Assembly (NCBI GenBank): GCA_022385755.1
Contig: MU278379.1
Span: forward strand, 124,001 to 188,000
DNA from: Trametopsis cervina
Taxonomy: Eukaryota; Basidiomycota; Agaricomycetes; Polyporales; Irpicaceae
Reading direction: 5' to 3'
DNA: 64,000 nt
The position numbers and the translations under genes were made by a program. Shown here piece by piece: positions 37,068-48,260 of this stretch. Positions within the stretch are counted from its first letter, which is position 1, and every line of letters begins with the position of its first letter. The notes beneath the pieces are model-generated. The model did no database searches. It saw only the letters and a list, made by a program, of their open reading frames with translations, and was not told the origin of the DNA.

Positions 37068-37108
37068 TACGGTATTATCCACCCGCGACCGCGCTTCGCG
37101 CGGCCGTG
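37068..37108 (-). repeat. Right terminal inverted repeat of the MITE
   Basis: Reverse complement of 36735-36775 with one mismatch. Ends 206 bp before the start of the dehydrogenase gene. Confidence 0.85.
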
Positions 37109-37314
37109 TAGAGTTCCAGGCCAAGATCAAAGTCGCATATCAACGGCGCACCGCAGAGTAGGAACGTCGTGGATCCTGCCCGGACGCGTGACGTCACATG
37201 CGAGCTCAAGACAAGGGTGAGTGGATTTGTGCATCATCGAGTGCGCTGGCTTGGAGCATGAAGAGGCAATATTTAGGGGTCATAAAAGGTATAAGACCTC
37301 GCCGAGTCCCCGCA

Positions 37315-38413
37315 ATGCTCACTCACATTCTTCTTCAACGACACATACTTCGAGCTACTGCAACTCGAACCAGACTATCGACAATCCCCTTTTCAACAAG
37401 CAACCTCACCAAGATGCCACCCCATGAAGGAACGACGCTGAAGCAAGAAATCCCGAAGCAAGAGCAGAATCTTCCTGGTCTGCAAAGGGATATGGAGCCT
37501 CAACCATTTGACACCAAGCTTGAGACCGCGTCTGGTCCGAGAGAATACATTGGCGTTGGCAAACTGAGAGGGAAGAAAGCTCTAATCACCGGCGGAGAGT
37601 ACGTTAGATACACTCACGGGGTCGTACCTATACTCATCGTGCAGCAGCTCCGGCATTGGACGAGCAGTGGCCATCCTGTTTGCGCGCGAGGGTGCCGATG
37701 TCACGATTGTGCACTTGCCGTCTGAGCAGCCCGACGCCGACGACACCGTCAAGGCAATCGAGCGCGAAGGTCGGAAAGGGCTCTCCATCGCGTTCGATCT
37801 CGAGAACTTCAAACAAGCAGATCAGGTGATCAAGAAACACATCGACACCTTCGGAAAGCTAGACATCCTCGTGAACAACGCCTCCAAGCAGGTCATGCAG
37901 CCCGATTTCTCGAAAATCGACCTGGACTCCGTGGAGAGCGTGTTCAAGAGCAACATCATACAGATGTTCGCGATCACAAAGTTCGCGCTGCCGCACCTAC
38001 AGAAGGGCGCGAGCATCATCAACACGACGAGTGTGACGACGTTCAAAGGCAGCCCAGCCATGGTAGATTATACGGCTACGAAGGGCGCGATTGTCGGGTT
38101 CACACGAGCACTGGCCGCGAACCTCACGCCTAAGGGTATCGTAAGTCACTTCCTCCTATTGGCTGAGGAGGAAATTCACTCACATGAACGAACGTCGCAG
38201 CGCGTGAACGCCGTCGCACCAGGACCCGTGCACACGCCTCTCCAGCCTGCGTCGCGTCCGGCAGAGCAGATGGAAGGGTTCGGGGAGCATTCTGTCCTTG
38301 GACGTCCCGGTCAACCGTCTGAGATCGCTCCCACGTATGTCTTCCTCGCGAGCGCAGAGGCTGAACTATATTACGGCCAGATCATGCACCCGTACCCGAT
38401 TGGAGACTCATAG
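37315..38413 (+). CDS. Short-chain dehydrogenase/reductase
   Basis: Exons 37315-37598, 37645-38140, 38201-38413; 993 nt, 330 aa. Classical SDR with a Rossmann cofactor motif ITGGDSSGIGRAV (created across intron 1), NNAS, a catalytic Ser in INTTSVT, the catalytic pair YTATK, and VNAVAPGPVHTPL. The layout (QxFDTKLE and GKLRGKKALITGG) resembles bacterial and fungal glucose-1-dehydrogenase-like or general-stress oxidoreductases; substrate unknown. The first ATG gives an Arg/Ser-rich, acid-free head (MLTHILLQRHILRATATRTR) resembling a mitochondrial presequence. An in-frame ATG at the MPPHEG position (about 37414) would give a cytosolic form of 297 aa. The MITE ends 206 bp upstream. Confidence 0.9.
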
Positions 38414-38966
38414 AGGTGTGCGTGGGAGTGTAAAACAACTGGAGGCTGCATTTTCGGACAGGGCGTGTGTATGATAAGTCGGAGGGGATTAGAAACATAA
38501 ATGTACGATATTGGTCGAACATACGTGTTCTTCGCGCTCCTATTGGTCTCACAAAATAACCGTGAGAGCGCATGACTCAGACAACCCAGTTGAATTTCTG
38601 CAATAAGTGATACGTCCTGGATAATGGCTGCAACAGAGTCAATCCCTTTGCGTGCTCAGAACGACACAACGTTGAGAGCGAAAAATCTGAGGAGCATTCT
38701 ATGGTGGCTGTACAATCACACTCAAAAGGGTCGGCCACGTATTTAGGCAGAAAACGCCACAAAGCCCGCCTCGGTGCCCACGTGGATCAAGCGCCGGAAG
38801 AGCGTTTAGACTCTGGAATGATCCACGTCTCAAGCAGCTTCATAAGCCACTGCACTGCGCTTGTTCCCTCACAGCTACCACATCCCACATTCCTTGCGAT
38901 CCACCACTACCACTCGCCTCTACTTAACATATTGTCTGCTGAATACCCAAGAGAGAGGCACACACA
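38414..38966 (+). promoter_or_regulatory. Upstream region of the PDI gene with three CCACGT motifs
   Basis: No gene is supported. CCACGT occurs at 38735-38740, 38779-38784 and 38823-38828, spaced 44 bp apart each time. CCACG/CACGT cores are found in unfolded-protein-response elements of ER-chaperone genes, which fits the downstream PDI. Factor binding is inferred. Confidence 0.4.
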
Positions 38967-40566
38967 ATGAGGCTCGGTTTCACACTCTTTGCGACGCTGG
39001 TGTCGCTCGGCGGCGTCCTTGCGTCGAACGTCGTTGAGCTCACGCCCGACAACTGGGATGAGCACATCGGAAAGGGCAAGCCTGCTATGATTGAGTTGTA
39101 TGTCCTTCCTTCGTGATGAACACCGTACCGAGCTCTGCTCACATTCGCGTGCGCCTTTGTGCAGCTTCGCAACATGGTGTGGTCACTGCAAGGTCTGTTC
39201 CCTTTCCCCGATGTACACCGGCGACCTATTGCTTACGATATCCCTGTAATACAGAACCTGGCACCAAAGTATGAAGGTCTCGCCGATGCCTTCGCTCACG
39301 CGAAGGATAAGGTCGTCATCGCAAAAGTGGATGCAGACGGCGTGGGCAAGTCGCTGGGTCAGAAGTATGGTGTCAAGGGCTATCCTAGTGCGTAATCCAT
39401 CTGGCTCGTTCATGCGGCAAGTAGATTGACGATGTGATGCAGCACTGAAATGGTTCGACGCTGAGGGCAACGATGTGGCTAAGTACGAGGGTGGCCGAGA
39501 GGTTGAGGACCTTGCAAAATAGTGCGTGCGATCGTAGCTAGACATGCGACTTTACTGATCTGTGTTCGTTGAAAGCGTCACACAACAGTCTGGTGTCAAG
39601 TCTAACATCAAGCCTCCTCCTCCGCCGGCCTGGAAGGTTCTCGACACCCACTCCTTCGATGAAGTCGCTCTTGTAAGTAGTGCTCTGTGCTTTGATGTTA
39701 TAATGTCGCTGATGTAGACATCCGTGACATAGGACCCGACAAAGGATGTCATTGTTACCTTCACGGCTCCCTGGTGTGGTCACTGCAAGGCGCTCAAGCC
39801 CGCTTACGCTAAGGTTGCCCAGGACTTTGCCAACGAGCCGAATGTATGTTCCAGCCGACGCCTACCTATCCTTTTATCTAACTTCTAATTTGTCCAGGTT
39901 GTTGTCGCTGATGTTGACGCAGACGCTGCTTCGAACAGGCCGCTCGCTGAGAAGTACGGTATCCAGTCGTTCCCGACCATCAAGTTCTTCCCCAAGCACG
40001 ACAAAGGTACGCCTGCATTCCCCACCACCCGTTATGTTGCTAATCAAACGACTTCGCACCAGAGAACCCCAAGAACTACGACGGCGGTCGCACTGAAGAG
40101 GATATCGTTGAGTTCCTGAACAAGCAAGCCGGCACACACCGCACCCCTGGTGGTCTGCTGAACGAACAGGCCGGTCGCCACCCCGAGTTCGACAGCATGG
40201 CGTCGCGCTTCCTCGTCGCTGCTGCTGACACCCGGAATACTCTGTACAAGGACGCGCAGCTGTTCGCTCAGGCGACGGGCGGCAAGTACAAGTACTACAT
40301 CAAGGTCATGGAGAAGGTCCTGAACGGCACTGAGGGCTACGTCGACAAGGAGACCGCTCGGTGAGTTTATATCTCGCCTTTCGAAGTGTGTCATGGAAGG
40401 ATACTGACTGGGCGGTGTGATTAGTTTGGGCAAGATCCTCGCGAAGCGCAGTCTTTCTCCCCAGAAGCTCGACGAGGTTAAGATCAAGGCCAACATCCTC
40501 AACAGCTTCAAGGGCGTCGAGGCCAAGATCGAGGAGACCGTCGGACGTGCTTCTGCCGAGTTGTAA
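38967..40566 (+). CDS. erp38: Protein disulfide isomerase, ERp38 type
   Basis: Nine exons: 38967-39097, 39165-39192, 39255-39387, 39443-39521, 39576-39672, 39733-39843, 39898-40006, 40063-40360, 40425-40566; 1128 nt, 375 aa. Forms and shuffles disulfides on proteins folding in the ER. N-terminal signal peptide ([20 protein letters not shown]), two thioredoxin domains each with a CGHC active site ([20 protein letters not shown]), and a C-terminal helical ERp29-type domain (about 260-375). This domain order and length match fungal ERp38/P5-like enzymes. The protein ends ASAEL with no KDEL/HDEL signal, as often seen in this subfamily. The tiny exon 2 (28 nt) encodes most of the first active site. 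Confidence 0.95.
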
Positions 40567-40938
40567 AGACGCTATCTTCTATTACTGAGGATCTGTGTTC
40601 TTTGGACATACCAGGATGCTTGTGCTTCATTGACATGACTATCTATTTGTTTGCAATCTAATGTGGTGTGATTCATGAGGCATGTGTACGCTGGCCAGCT
40701 ATTGCGCCCTTGTGTAAGGTATCGATTGTCGGAAGGTTGAAGATAGTCCGGGATGTTGGCGTGTGGTGGTTGGGCAATACACTTCCGCGTACAGTTGCTA
40801 AAGTCCAAGGTTGCATACAACATTAGATACTAAGGATACATTAAGTCCACAGTCGTTCGTTGTATATCCGATCATTAGTATGTTCAAAAGCAGCAAAAAG
40901 AAGCAGGGGAAAACGTCCGAGCAGAAAGTGCACATCGC
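40567..40938. other. Convergent 3' intergenic region
   Basis: Between the stops of the PDI gene and the DUF6593-like gene; nothing recognisable. Confidence 0.6.
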
Positions 40939-42093
40939 TTAAGCAGGCGTCAAGCGACGCCGCTCGAGGATGAGCGCAGAGAGCATGATGTGATCGAATA
41001 CGCGGTGACCGTCGGGGAATACTTTGAGCGTGGCGGAGGGGGACGGTCGCCCATCGGCTCGGGGGTTTAGAGGCGGGGGTGTGAAGGCGGCGAGCATTGT
41101 GGCGCCGTCGAGCGACCTCGTACCCAGGTAACACTGTCCGCGGGTATGTCATTGGATGCAGCCGTGCGGCGGCGAAAGATTGACTCACGTATTTAATAGG
41201 GCTATCGAATGTCCAGCTTAAGTGTTTGGATGGATCGTGGTCGAATCGCCACTGCCAGGTTCGCTGACAAAACCCGGATATTCATATGTCGCAACAACAA
41301 AGGGCGAAGATGAATTACTCACAGCACCGCGGCTCCCGCCCCGCGTAAGCACGGAATCAATAATCTTCTCGACGCCACCAAGTACAACAGTTGGCTTCCG
41401 TATCGATACGCCCATCCTTGTAAAATGAAAAGCAGAACCCTATTAGCAGGGCGCCTCGGGAGCTGAGGGGGCGCGAGCGTATTTGGCACTCACTCAAAGT
41501 GGCCGACTTCCTCGCCGAATTCGGTGTCGCCGCGGTGGATGGTGGTTATGTAGGAGGAGGGAATGAAGCAGTTCATGCGCACGAAGATGTGGTAGAGGGG
41601 TATGACGGCGTCCTGGCTCTGCACGAGCATCGCATTGAACGAGTGCTCGACGGGGACGAAGACGTATGAGACGGGTGTGGTGCGCGCATTGCTCGATATC
41701 GACTCGCGTGCACTGTGGTCGTATCAAAATATCAGTGAAATGCCCGGTCACGGTAGCTATGGGACCAGAACGCACCTCGATGGGTAAGAGTCTGAGATAG
41801 GGGTACTAGGCGAGGACGAGTCTGCAATCGAGGCATTGCGAATTGAGTTGCCTGAGGCTCTTCCCAACGAAAGGACGCTGCTTGAACCAGCGGACGACTG
41901 AGTCTGTAGATCCACTGACTCAACGTAGCTATTGAACACGTTGGTACCACGAAATATGCACGAGGATTAGCCGCACTGGTACTCACCTTGGGGGAACTAC
42001 GCTCGACGATGCATGCTCAGATCCCTCTTCCTGCGCAGCTTCCTGGTCCTTTACTCCTGCTGCTTGATTCCACTCGGATTCGAGAATGATCAT
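40939..42093 (-). CDS. DUF6593-like protein
   Basis: Six exons: 41987-42093, 41776-41928, 41494-41712, 41323-41416, 41189-41263, 40939-41133; 843 nt, 280 aa. Residues 1-95 are acidic and Ser-rich. From about 105 on, beta-rich sequence runs NAMLVQSQDAVIPLYHIFVR, TTIHRGD, WQWRFDHDPSKHLSWTF, ATMLAAFTPPP and ends FDHIMLSALILERRRLTP. This pattern matches the agaricomycete DUF6593 family (a tubby-like beta barrel with a closing hydrophobic helix), recalled rather than searched. No signal peptide. Function unknown. Confidence 0.75.
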
Positions 42094-43077
42094 GGTGAAG
42101 TAGTGGAGAGAGACGTTGGCCGTTCACGCCAAGACCCAATGCACCGGTAAGTCAGAACAGACGAGCAGTAGTCCGTTGGCGGTACATGTTCATTAATATC
42201 ACTTTGGCTGAAGAGAATATATACGCAGTGGGCTGAAGCGGTGTGGTCGCCGGCGTGCGATGGAGGCGAACCGGACGAGAGGTGCGGAGGTAAGCGTAGG
42301 CAATATTGCGGATAGGCGGATATTTCTGCTCGCACACCGAATATCTTTTAGACCTCCGATAATCTCGTCTTGCTTGTGAAAACCCCTCTCACAATGCACA
42401 AACCACGGCGGGTCCCCGACGTTACCACGCTGTTGTGACAATGCACAATGCGCGAAGTGCGACCGACGGGCACACCGACGGGGCGCGGCGGTCACAAGGC
42501 GCATCGAGAGACACCCGAACACCCGCCGTGTGCCACCGACGTTCACAGGAAATGCCAACTATTGTCGAGCGACCATCAGCATCCGATAGCACCAGAAGCC
42601 GCGAAAATTGCGTCGGTTGGACTCCGCCACGAACAAAGGCGGCGGGATCATTGATATGGAGAGGTGTACTCGGGCGCGAAGGGACCACATGTCCCGACTA
42701 CTCCGCATATGGTAGGCGTCGGTCCAGGGCGGCGGGCTTACCTGCCACATATGGAGATGAGCGCGGGAGTGAAATGAGCGTCTAGGTCGTGTATCAAGGT
42801 TCCATCACAACTCGTGTGTCGCACGCCCCGACTGACGAGCCCGCCTCGCGCCCCCGCCGCGTCGGCAGCCACCCCGACGGTCCTTGGCTTTGGCCCAGGG
42901 AGACCAAACAACAGGCCTATATAACCTAGCAGAGTCATCCAGGAAATGCAGCAGTCCGCCCTCCCCCGACCTACATATACTCTCCCCGGAGACCCGCAGT
43001 CAGCCGTGACTCACAGTCCCTCCTGCCACTCCCTCCTTTGAGGCTCAACTTGACTTGTTATCTCATCTACAAACACG
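42094..43077. promoter_or_regulatory. Divergent promoter region
   Basis: 984 bp between the divergent DUF6593-like (-) and DUF6699 (+) genes. Pyrimidine-rich before 43078; GGCCTATATAACC at 42912-42924 is a good TATA candidate for the plus-strand gene, about 155 bases before its ATG. Confidence 0.45.
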
Positions 43078-43815
43078 ATGCAGTACCCCTCTACACCCTC
43101 TTCATCTCGGAGCGTTCGTCTCCCTAGCACCCCGCCCACCCAGACCGGGCGCGGGCACGCTACGCCAGGCGCGCCGTACATGTCCGCCAGAGACCTGCCC
43201 CCGTCTCCCTACACGCCGGGGAGCGCTACACCTGGTCCACAACCCGCCACTCCCTACATGGGGACCGTGCCGCTCCCCCAGCACCAACTGTCTAACCCCT
43301 GTACGTCCACCACTGCCACCCAGACTCTGATCACTGCCCATACTGACACCGCGCACACAGACGGACTGCTCACGCCCCCCGCCTCGCCTGCCTGGCCCCG
43401 GAACCAGCTGGCTCTCAACCCAATTTTGACCCCGCAGTACGCGAGCGCAGTCACGTTCGACATGCGCAGGCCAGTCGAGGAAATCCGCTGCGACCCAGCA
43501 TGCTTAGACGCGCTAGCGACACACCCGGGCACCGACTGCCTCTCGCTCGTCGTCTTCTTCGACACCATCCGCGTCGAGGTGCGCAACCCGCGCGGCGTCA
43601 CCGTCCGGGATGTGTTCTACCGGCTGCATAGAGAGCTTAACAAACGTGCGGAACTCGTTGAGGTTATGAGAGCGGCTCAAGCTAAAGGTGTTTCCGCAGC
43701 CGCCCCCGGCGCCCCCGCCAGACGCATCGACCTCATCGCGCCCTGCGTCTACTTTGGGGGGATCAACTACACCGGCGAGGGATTCTCACTCGTCGTGAGA
43801 GCGCACGCGCCCTAG
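43078..43815 (+). CDS. DUF6699 domain protein (first of two in the window)
   Basis: Open from 43078 to 43815 (245 aa). A likely 60-nt intron (43301-43360, GTACGT...CACAG) lies inside and is a multiple of three, so both spliced (225 aa) and unspliced forms are open. The spliced join gives LSNPYGLLTPPASP. The first 110 residues are Pro/Thr/Ser-rich (PSTPPTQT; TPGSATPGPQ). The rest fits DUF6699: NPILTPQYASAVTFDMRRPV, LSLVVFFDTIRVEVRNP, GVTVRDVFYRLHREL and a final FGGINYTGEGFSLVV. This domain is widespread in agaricomycetes and of unknown function. Confidence 0.85.
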   Translation: MQYPSTPSSSRSVRLPSTPPTQTGRGHATPGAPYMSARDLPPSPYTPGSATPGPQPATPYMGTVPLPQHQLSNPCTSTTATQTLITAHTDTAHTDGLLTPPASPAWPRNQLALNPILTPQYASAVTFDMRRPVEEIRCDPACLDALATHPGTDCLSLVVFFDTIRVEVRNPRGVTVRDVFYRLHRELNKRAELVEVMRAAQAKGVSAAAPGAPARRIDLIAPCVYFGGINYTGEGFSLVVRAHAP

Positions 43816-44847
43816 AGTCATCGCTCTGCGCTGCCGTCATCATCCCCCTCACCGCCACCCCGCGTCGTTCCTCGCGCCTAACTTATACTCGCCAATACAT
43901 ACACCATACACCATTTCCCGGCACCTACATGACCGCTTAACGAACATTCCAGACGATCCCCACGCTTCCAGTCTCTCTCAAACCGGACCCTCTTCCCTGG
44001 CTCCCGACTCGTATTCCTGGTACCCCAGACCGCTGGGCGGCCCGCCCTTGTTCCTTTCTCCTTTCCATTTCCTCTCTCCCTCTCGCATTTGTACGGACCC
44101 CTCGCAAGCTGTCATGATCTTTTATCTCATATGTGCTCCCTTATCGCGTAGCTCTCTTCTTGCTGTATTTTTACCTGTAACTGGTTGGTTGGACTGCTCT
44201 CCCCGCACTAGTACTTGCTCTCGTCGCGCCTGCCCCCTCTGCAATCAAGGCCCCCACTCATCTCGTAGTCGTAACACATATAGTATACGTACTCTGCTCT
44301 CGTCCCCCTCCCCGCGTATCTACCGTAGTAGTCTTTTTGACCTCGCTGCCCCATGTTTGTACCAACATACCAACATAATCCCATGACGATACTCATCCCC
44401 GGATACGAAGGATGTTGGCCGTTTGCCTTGACTCTTGCGAGTGCTCCCGCCTGAGGGTCGGCGGGACCGACCGGCTGCGGGGTGTTTCCTTTTTGGTGAG
44501 TGTCAGCTTAAGTACCACACCAGTTACGGGGGTGTTGGATGAGTACGTTATAAATACTGGTGCGGAAGGGGTATAATACATGCGGGGTATGCGTACGTAC
44601 GGGGATAGTGGACACAACACAAGAGACGACACAGCTGGAGCGGGGAACGAAGAATGAGAGCGGAACATGGTGCAAAAAAGCGAAGGTGCAAGGTGCGACG
44701 ATAGCAAGATATAGGGAAAGGGTGAAATTGTCAAAAGTCAATATACATATACGCGGCAGTGCGGGCGAACGTCCACGACCAGAAGAAATCAGAATTCGAA
44801 GATCGACATAGGAGCCTAGCGATCGCCCTCTCGTCGGTCACTTTGAC
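43816..44847. other. Intergenic region; left boundary of the 4.2-kb duplication
   Basis: From about 44090 (TACGGACCCCTCGCAAGCTG) to 44847 the sequence is a diverged copy of about 48320-49118. It represents the 3' flank of the metacaspase-like gene. No gene of its own is supported. Confidence 0.7.
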
Positions 44848-47019
44848 TCAATCACACAAGACGGCACAACTCACCTCCCTGCGCAGCGCGCCCAACTACC
44901 AAGAAAGCAAGCTATCAGCCCTGCACTACGCGAACAAAAAGAGGAGGACACACGCGCCTGCGGGGCCTGTATCTTGTTCAACGCCTTTGTGTATTTGGGC
45001 CCGAAGACGCCCTTGAAGAGCTCCTTCACCGTCTGGCGGCGTGCGCCGCGCATCTTCTGGCTGTACAGGTGGACCAAGTGGGAGAGGGGATAAGGTAAGG
45101 GGTGTTGGCTAGCGGATGGGAGGGGGGGGGGGGGGGGGGGGGGGAAGACGTACTTCAGTTGGTTTGTGAGGTCTTTGGTGGTGATTCGCTTGGTGTCGAG
45201 TTTCTCTACGCCGGGCGAACGGTTAGCTGTGTGTATCTGAAGAAGATAGGAAGAGGAGCGGCGTGCCTAAGAGTTCTATAAGGCACTACGGGTCGAACGG
45301 GATTTCGTTGTTGAGCATAGTGGATGACAGGAAGGGGGAAACGCTCACCGGGGTCATGCCCTTTATGGAGCCCGACCACGCGAGCTGGTCGTCTCGCGCA
45401 GACGAGATCGAAAGCTGCATACCATCCACATCGTCAATAAGTATACCACTACGAGAGAAAGGGGTAATGAAGACTCACAACATCAGCCTTCTCCTCCTGT
45501 GATCCACATCGTCAATAAGTGTACCACTACGAGAGCAAGGGGTAATGAAGACTCACAACATCAGCCTCCTCCTCCTGTGTCGGCGACGCGCACTGCACGA
45601 ATCCCTTTTCCGTAAAACACGACCCGAGCGTGACGGACAGAGGCGCGAGCATCGTTTTCGAGTGCGAGAGGAGCCCATTCACGCGCTTCGGGCCCGTCAA
45701 TGCACGTCCGCCGTGCTGGTGGTGCTGTTGATGCTGATCTGATTGGCAGTGGCGCTGGGGCTGGGGCTGGGAGCGGTGCCGCGGAGGATCGTGCGCGTCG
45801 GAACGGTACGCGTAGTCGTACTCTTGCGCCGCGCCGAGGATCTGAAGCTTCGCGCTGCGCCGTACAGGGACTGGGAGCTTGCGCGGGCCCAATTTCTTGA
45901 GGGACAGGGCGGGTATGGTGACCAGCCGGGTGGGTTCGCGGCTGTCGTAGCGCCAGTGCCAGTCAAGGTCTGTGCCGCGTATGAGCGAGCGGGCGGATGA
46001 GTAGGTAGAGAGAGAGGACATCAGCAAAAGGGCGGTCGTCTGAAGATGAGACCGATATGCTGTTTTGCTGATAGAGAGGAGACTGACCAAAGAGTGTACC
46101 GGAGTGGCATGTGTCCGCAATCGCCTGGGAGATCGGGTAGGTGAGTACAGGGTGGGGGACAGGCGGTAGGGGTTATTGCATGAATGCGAGGACGCGACTT
46201 ACTACCAGCTTGGCTCCACGCGGAATGCGATTCACAAGCAGTTGCCGCAGCTCCTGCGATAACCAACGATGGTCAGATACTGGGCTCAACTGCCGCCGGG
46301 CGGGCTCGTGGCTGAACCACGAAGATGGAAAGAACGGTACGTACGTTATCGACGATAATGCCGCGTCTGACTTCAGGTTTTAAGTCCTCTGTGAGATTGG
46401 GCGGGCCGCTGTGTTTGGCGGTGAGGATGACTGGCGCGGGGAGTAAAATGAACGCAAGCTGAGCGCAAGAGAGAAAGAGACCGTACCTTCGTCAAGACCG
46501 TCCTCTTCCGTGCCCCTATGGTTCTTTATCTGATAGCCGTGCCCGGCGACTGCATGGCGCGCGGAGAAGATGAACGAGATCGCATGTACAGGGCCAGGGG
46601 AAGGAAGAAAAAAAGAAAGGTTATAAGTCTCGGTAGTGGACGCGGGCGGGGTGAAAGCGCACGTACAGAAGAAGACTCGACGATCGCCTGGCTGCACGTC
46701 CTTCACGAGATTGTCGATCTCTCGCAGCTGGCGGCGGTGAATGAGCGAGACAATGCGGGGACGGACAGGTGAGAGATAGGATACGCACAATATAGTCACG
46801 AGTAGGTACCATGAGCTCATCCTTGTCGTCATCCCGGAGCACGGTTATGTTCTCCTTCAGGTATCCCCAATGTTGTATGAGATGGTCATGCATGCGCTCG
46901 AGGTCGGCGTGCGCGGTGGCGAGCGGCTTGACTTTACCGTACGAGGACTTCTTGTACTCTATCGAGATGAGCAACGCTTTGTCGCGGGTGCGGTCGCGGG
47001 GGATGTCAGAGAGCGTCAT
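44848..47019 (-). CDS. Metacaspase-like cysteine protease, copy A
   Basis: Twelve exons: 46789-47019, 46667-46727, 46487-46549, 46345-46430, 46203-46253, 46088-46124, 45557-45969, 45349-45414, 45268-45286, 45154-45205, 44958-45060, 44848-44895; 1230 nt, 409 aa. Caspase-fold p20: RDKALLISIEYK, HADLERMHDHLIQHWGY, the catalytic His in FFFAGHGYQ (His101), EEDGLDE, and the catalytic Cys in ADTCHSGTLF (Cys170). There is almost no prodomain. After a variable Gln/His-rich linker come SARDDQLAWSGS, CLIELL and NKIQAPQLGA, as in agaricomycete metacaspases. Introns 9 and 11 have GC donors (GCACGC, GCGCGT) where copy B has GT. A 78-bp tandem duplication spans the end of exon 7. Without intron 11 removal the protein ends in a different short tail. 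Expression as a full protein is uncertain. Confidence 0.75.
45122..45144 (+). repeat. Homopolymer tract of 23 G
   Basis: Uninterrupted G run in intron 10 of metacaspase copy A, 9 bases from the GTACGT donor; on the coding strand it is poly-C. Confidence 0.9.
45424..45579. repeat. 78-bp direct tandem duplication in metacaspase copy A
   Basis: Units 45424-45501 and 45502-45579 are head to tail with three mismatches. Each unit carries an exon-7 end with its GTGAGT donor plus part of the following intron. The inner unit creates an AG-bounded mini-exon (codons E-K-A-D-V) that would splice in phase. Confidence 0.9.
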
Positions 47020-48260
47020 GCTGGGTATCTCTATCTCAGTGGCGGGTGCGCACTGGTTGAAGGTCGTGAGAGGAGAGGAACAGTCAAGGTCGGGTGCAGG
47101 GACCTGCTTTTATATGACCACTTGATCATAGCATCGAGTGACCCCGGAGCCTCTGGTGACTTCATACTGTAGCGTTCGAATGCCTATGTAGGCGTATGAA
47201 CTTTGGTTCACTGGCTGTGACGTGTGACAGCTTTTGAGCACTGAGTTCATAGTTCAGAGGTGCTGGATGGCTCGATACTGGCGGCGGCGTACCTTCTTGA
47301 AATTGTTTCAGCGTCGCATCTCTCGCCTGCCAGACATCTATAGGAGCCATCTTGATGTCATGGTGGTGATGTTCATGCAACAAATGTACAAAATTAGGAA
47401 TAAATGATAATAAGCGCTGTGTCACAAATTCATAGGACCCTGTGACACGTTACATAGGTTCTAAGTTAGCCTCTCGTAACAGCTAAAGCTGTGCAAGGCT
47501 GTGTCAAATCGAGAGAGGACCCCAAGCGCTAAATCTCTAGAAGAAATTTCCCCCCTCTGAGCAAACTGATCTGTCGTCGCGCGTTTGCTATGGTATGGTA
47601 TGTTGAATACATCGAACAGAAGACTGTTGATACGATCAAGCGCGCGGGAGTGGTCCGGGGTCCTCGCACCCCTACTTGCCCCTCTGCGCAGCTCCAGTTT
47701 ACCGATATTCTATTAGCTGTAAAGTTTGTTCATTTCGCAATTTTTTGAAGATGACAGCAGGCTGTGCAAAGGGATCGTGTTTGCCTGCACGCAGAGGCGG
47801 TATGCCGTAAGGGGCGTTGATAGATGTTTCCCAAGGACACGCGGCAGAAAGATTGCACCGGGGGCGCATGACTGTGCTCAGTTTCTCGACTACGAACGTG
47901 CTGCTAATACGCAAGTCGTTTGCTCATAGCGCCATCGCTCTACAACGACCTCCGAGCCTCGCGATAGTACTGACCAGTGGCTGTGGCATCTAAGCAATGG
48001 CGTCTAAGTCTTAGCTGGGTGATAAGAGACGCCGGCGTTGTGGCGCGCTTCGAGGGAGGAACAACAGGTTAGACTCCAACTTCAACTTGCACTTGAGCTT
48101 GAAACCGTCTCTCCAGCTGTGTCTCTCGATCGGAACCCTCTACAAGTTGCTCTGTTGTATCAGCCTCTCGGACGCACTGTATAGCTTATCTGTACTGGTT
48201 ATCACCGCCTGCCTGCACCCTTAAAGACGCGCTCTACGTCACCATTCCTCGTCTGCCCAG
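47020..48260. promoter_or_regulatory. Divergent upstream region of metacaspase copy A
   Basis: 47757-48260 is a diverged copy of about 51770-52410 (landmarks GCGCCATCGCTCTACAACGA and GAGACGCCGGCGTTGTGGCG). About 650 bp next to the gene (47100-47750) has no counterpart in copy B. It contains an 87-codon minus-strand ORF at 47162-47425 that I do not recognise. Confidence 0.6.

Larger units (their letters stand above)
36735..37108. mobile_element. MITE with 41-bp terminal inverted repeats (Tc1/mariner-like TA target site)
   Basis: A 374-bp element. The left end (36735-36775) starts CACGGCCGCGCGAAGCGCGG and the right end (37068-37108) is its reverse complement with one mismatch in 41. Both ends are flanked by TA (36733-36734; 37109-37110), matching a TA target-site duplication. 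Each repeat contains a perfect hairpin, CCGCGC-GAA-GCGCGG. There is no transposase ORF, so it is non-autonomous. Near identity of the repeats suggests recent activity. Confidence 0.8.
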
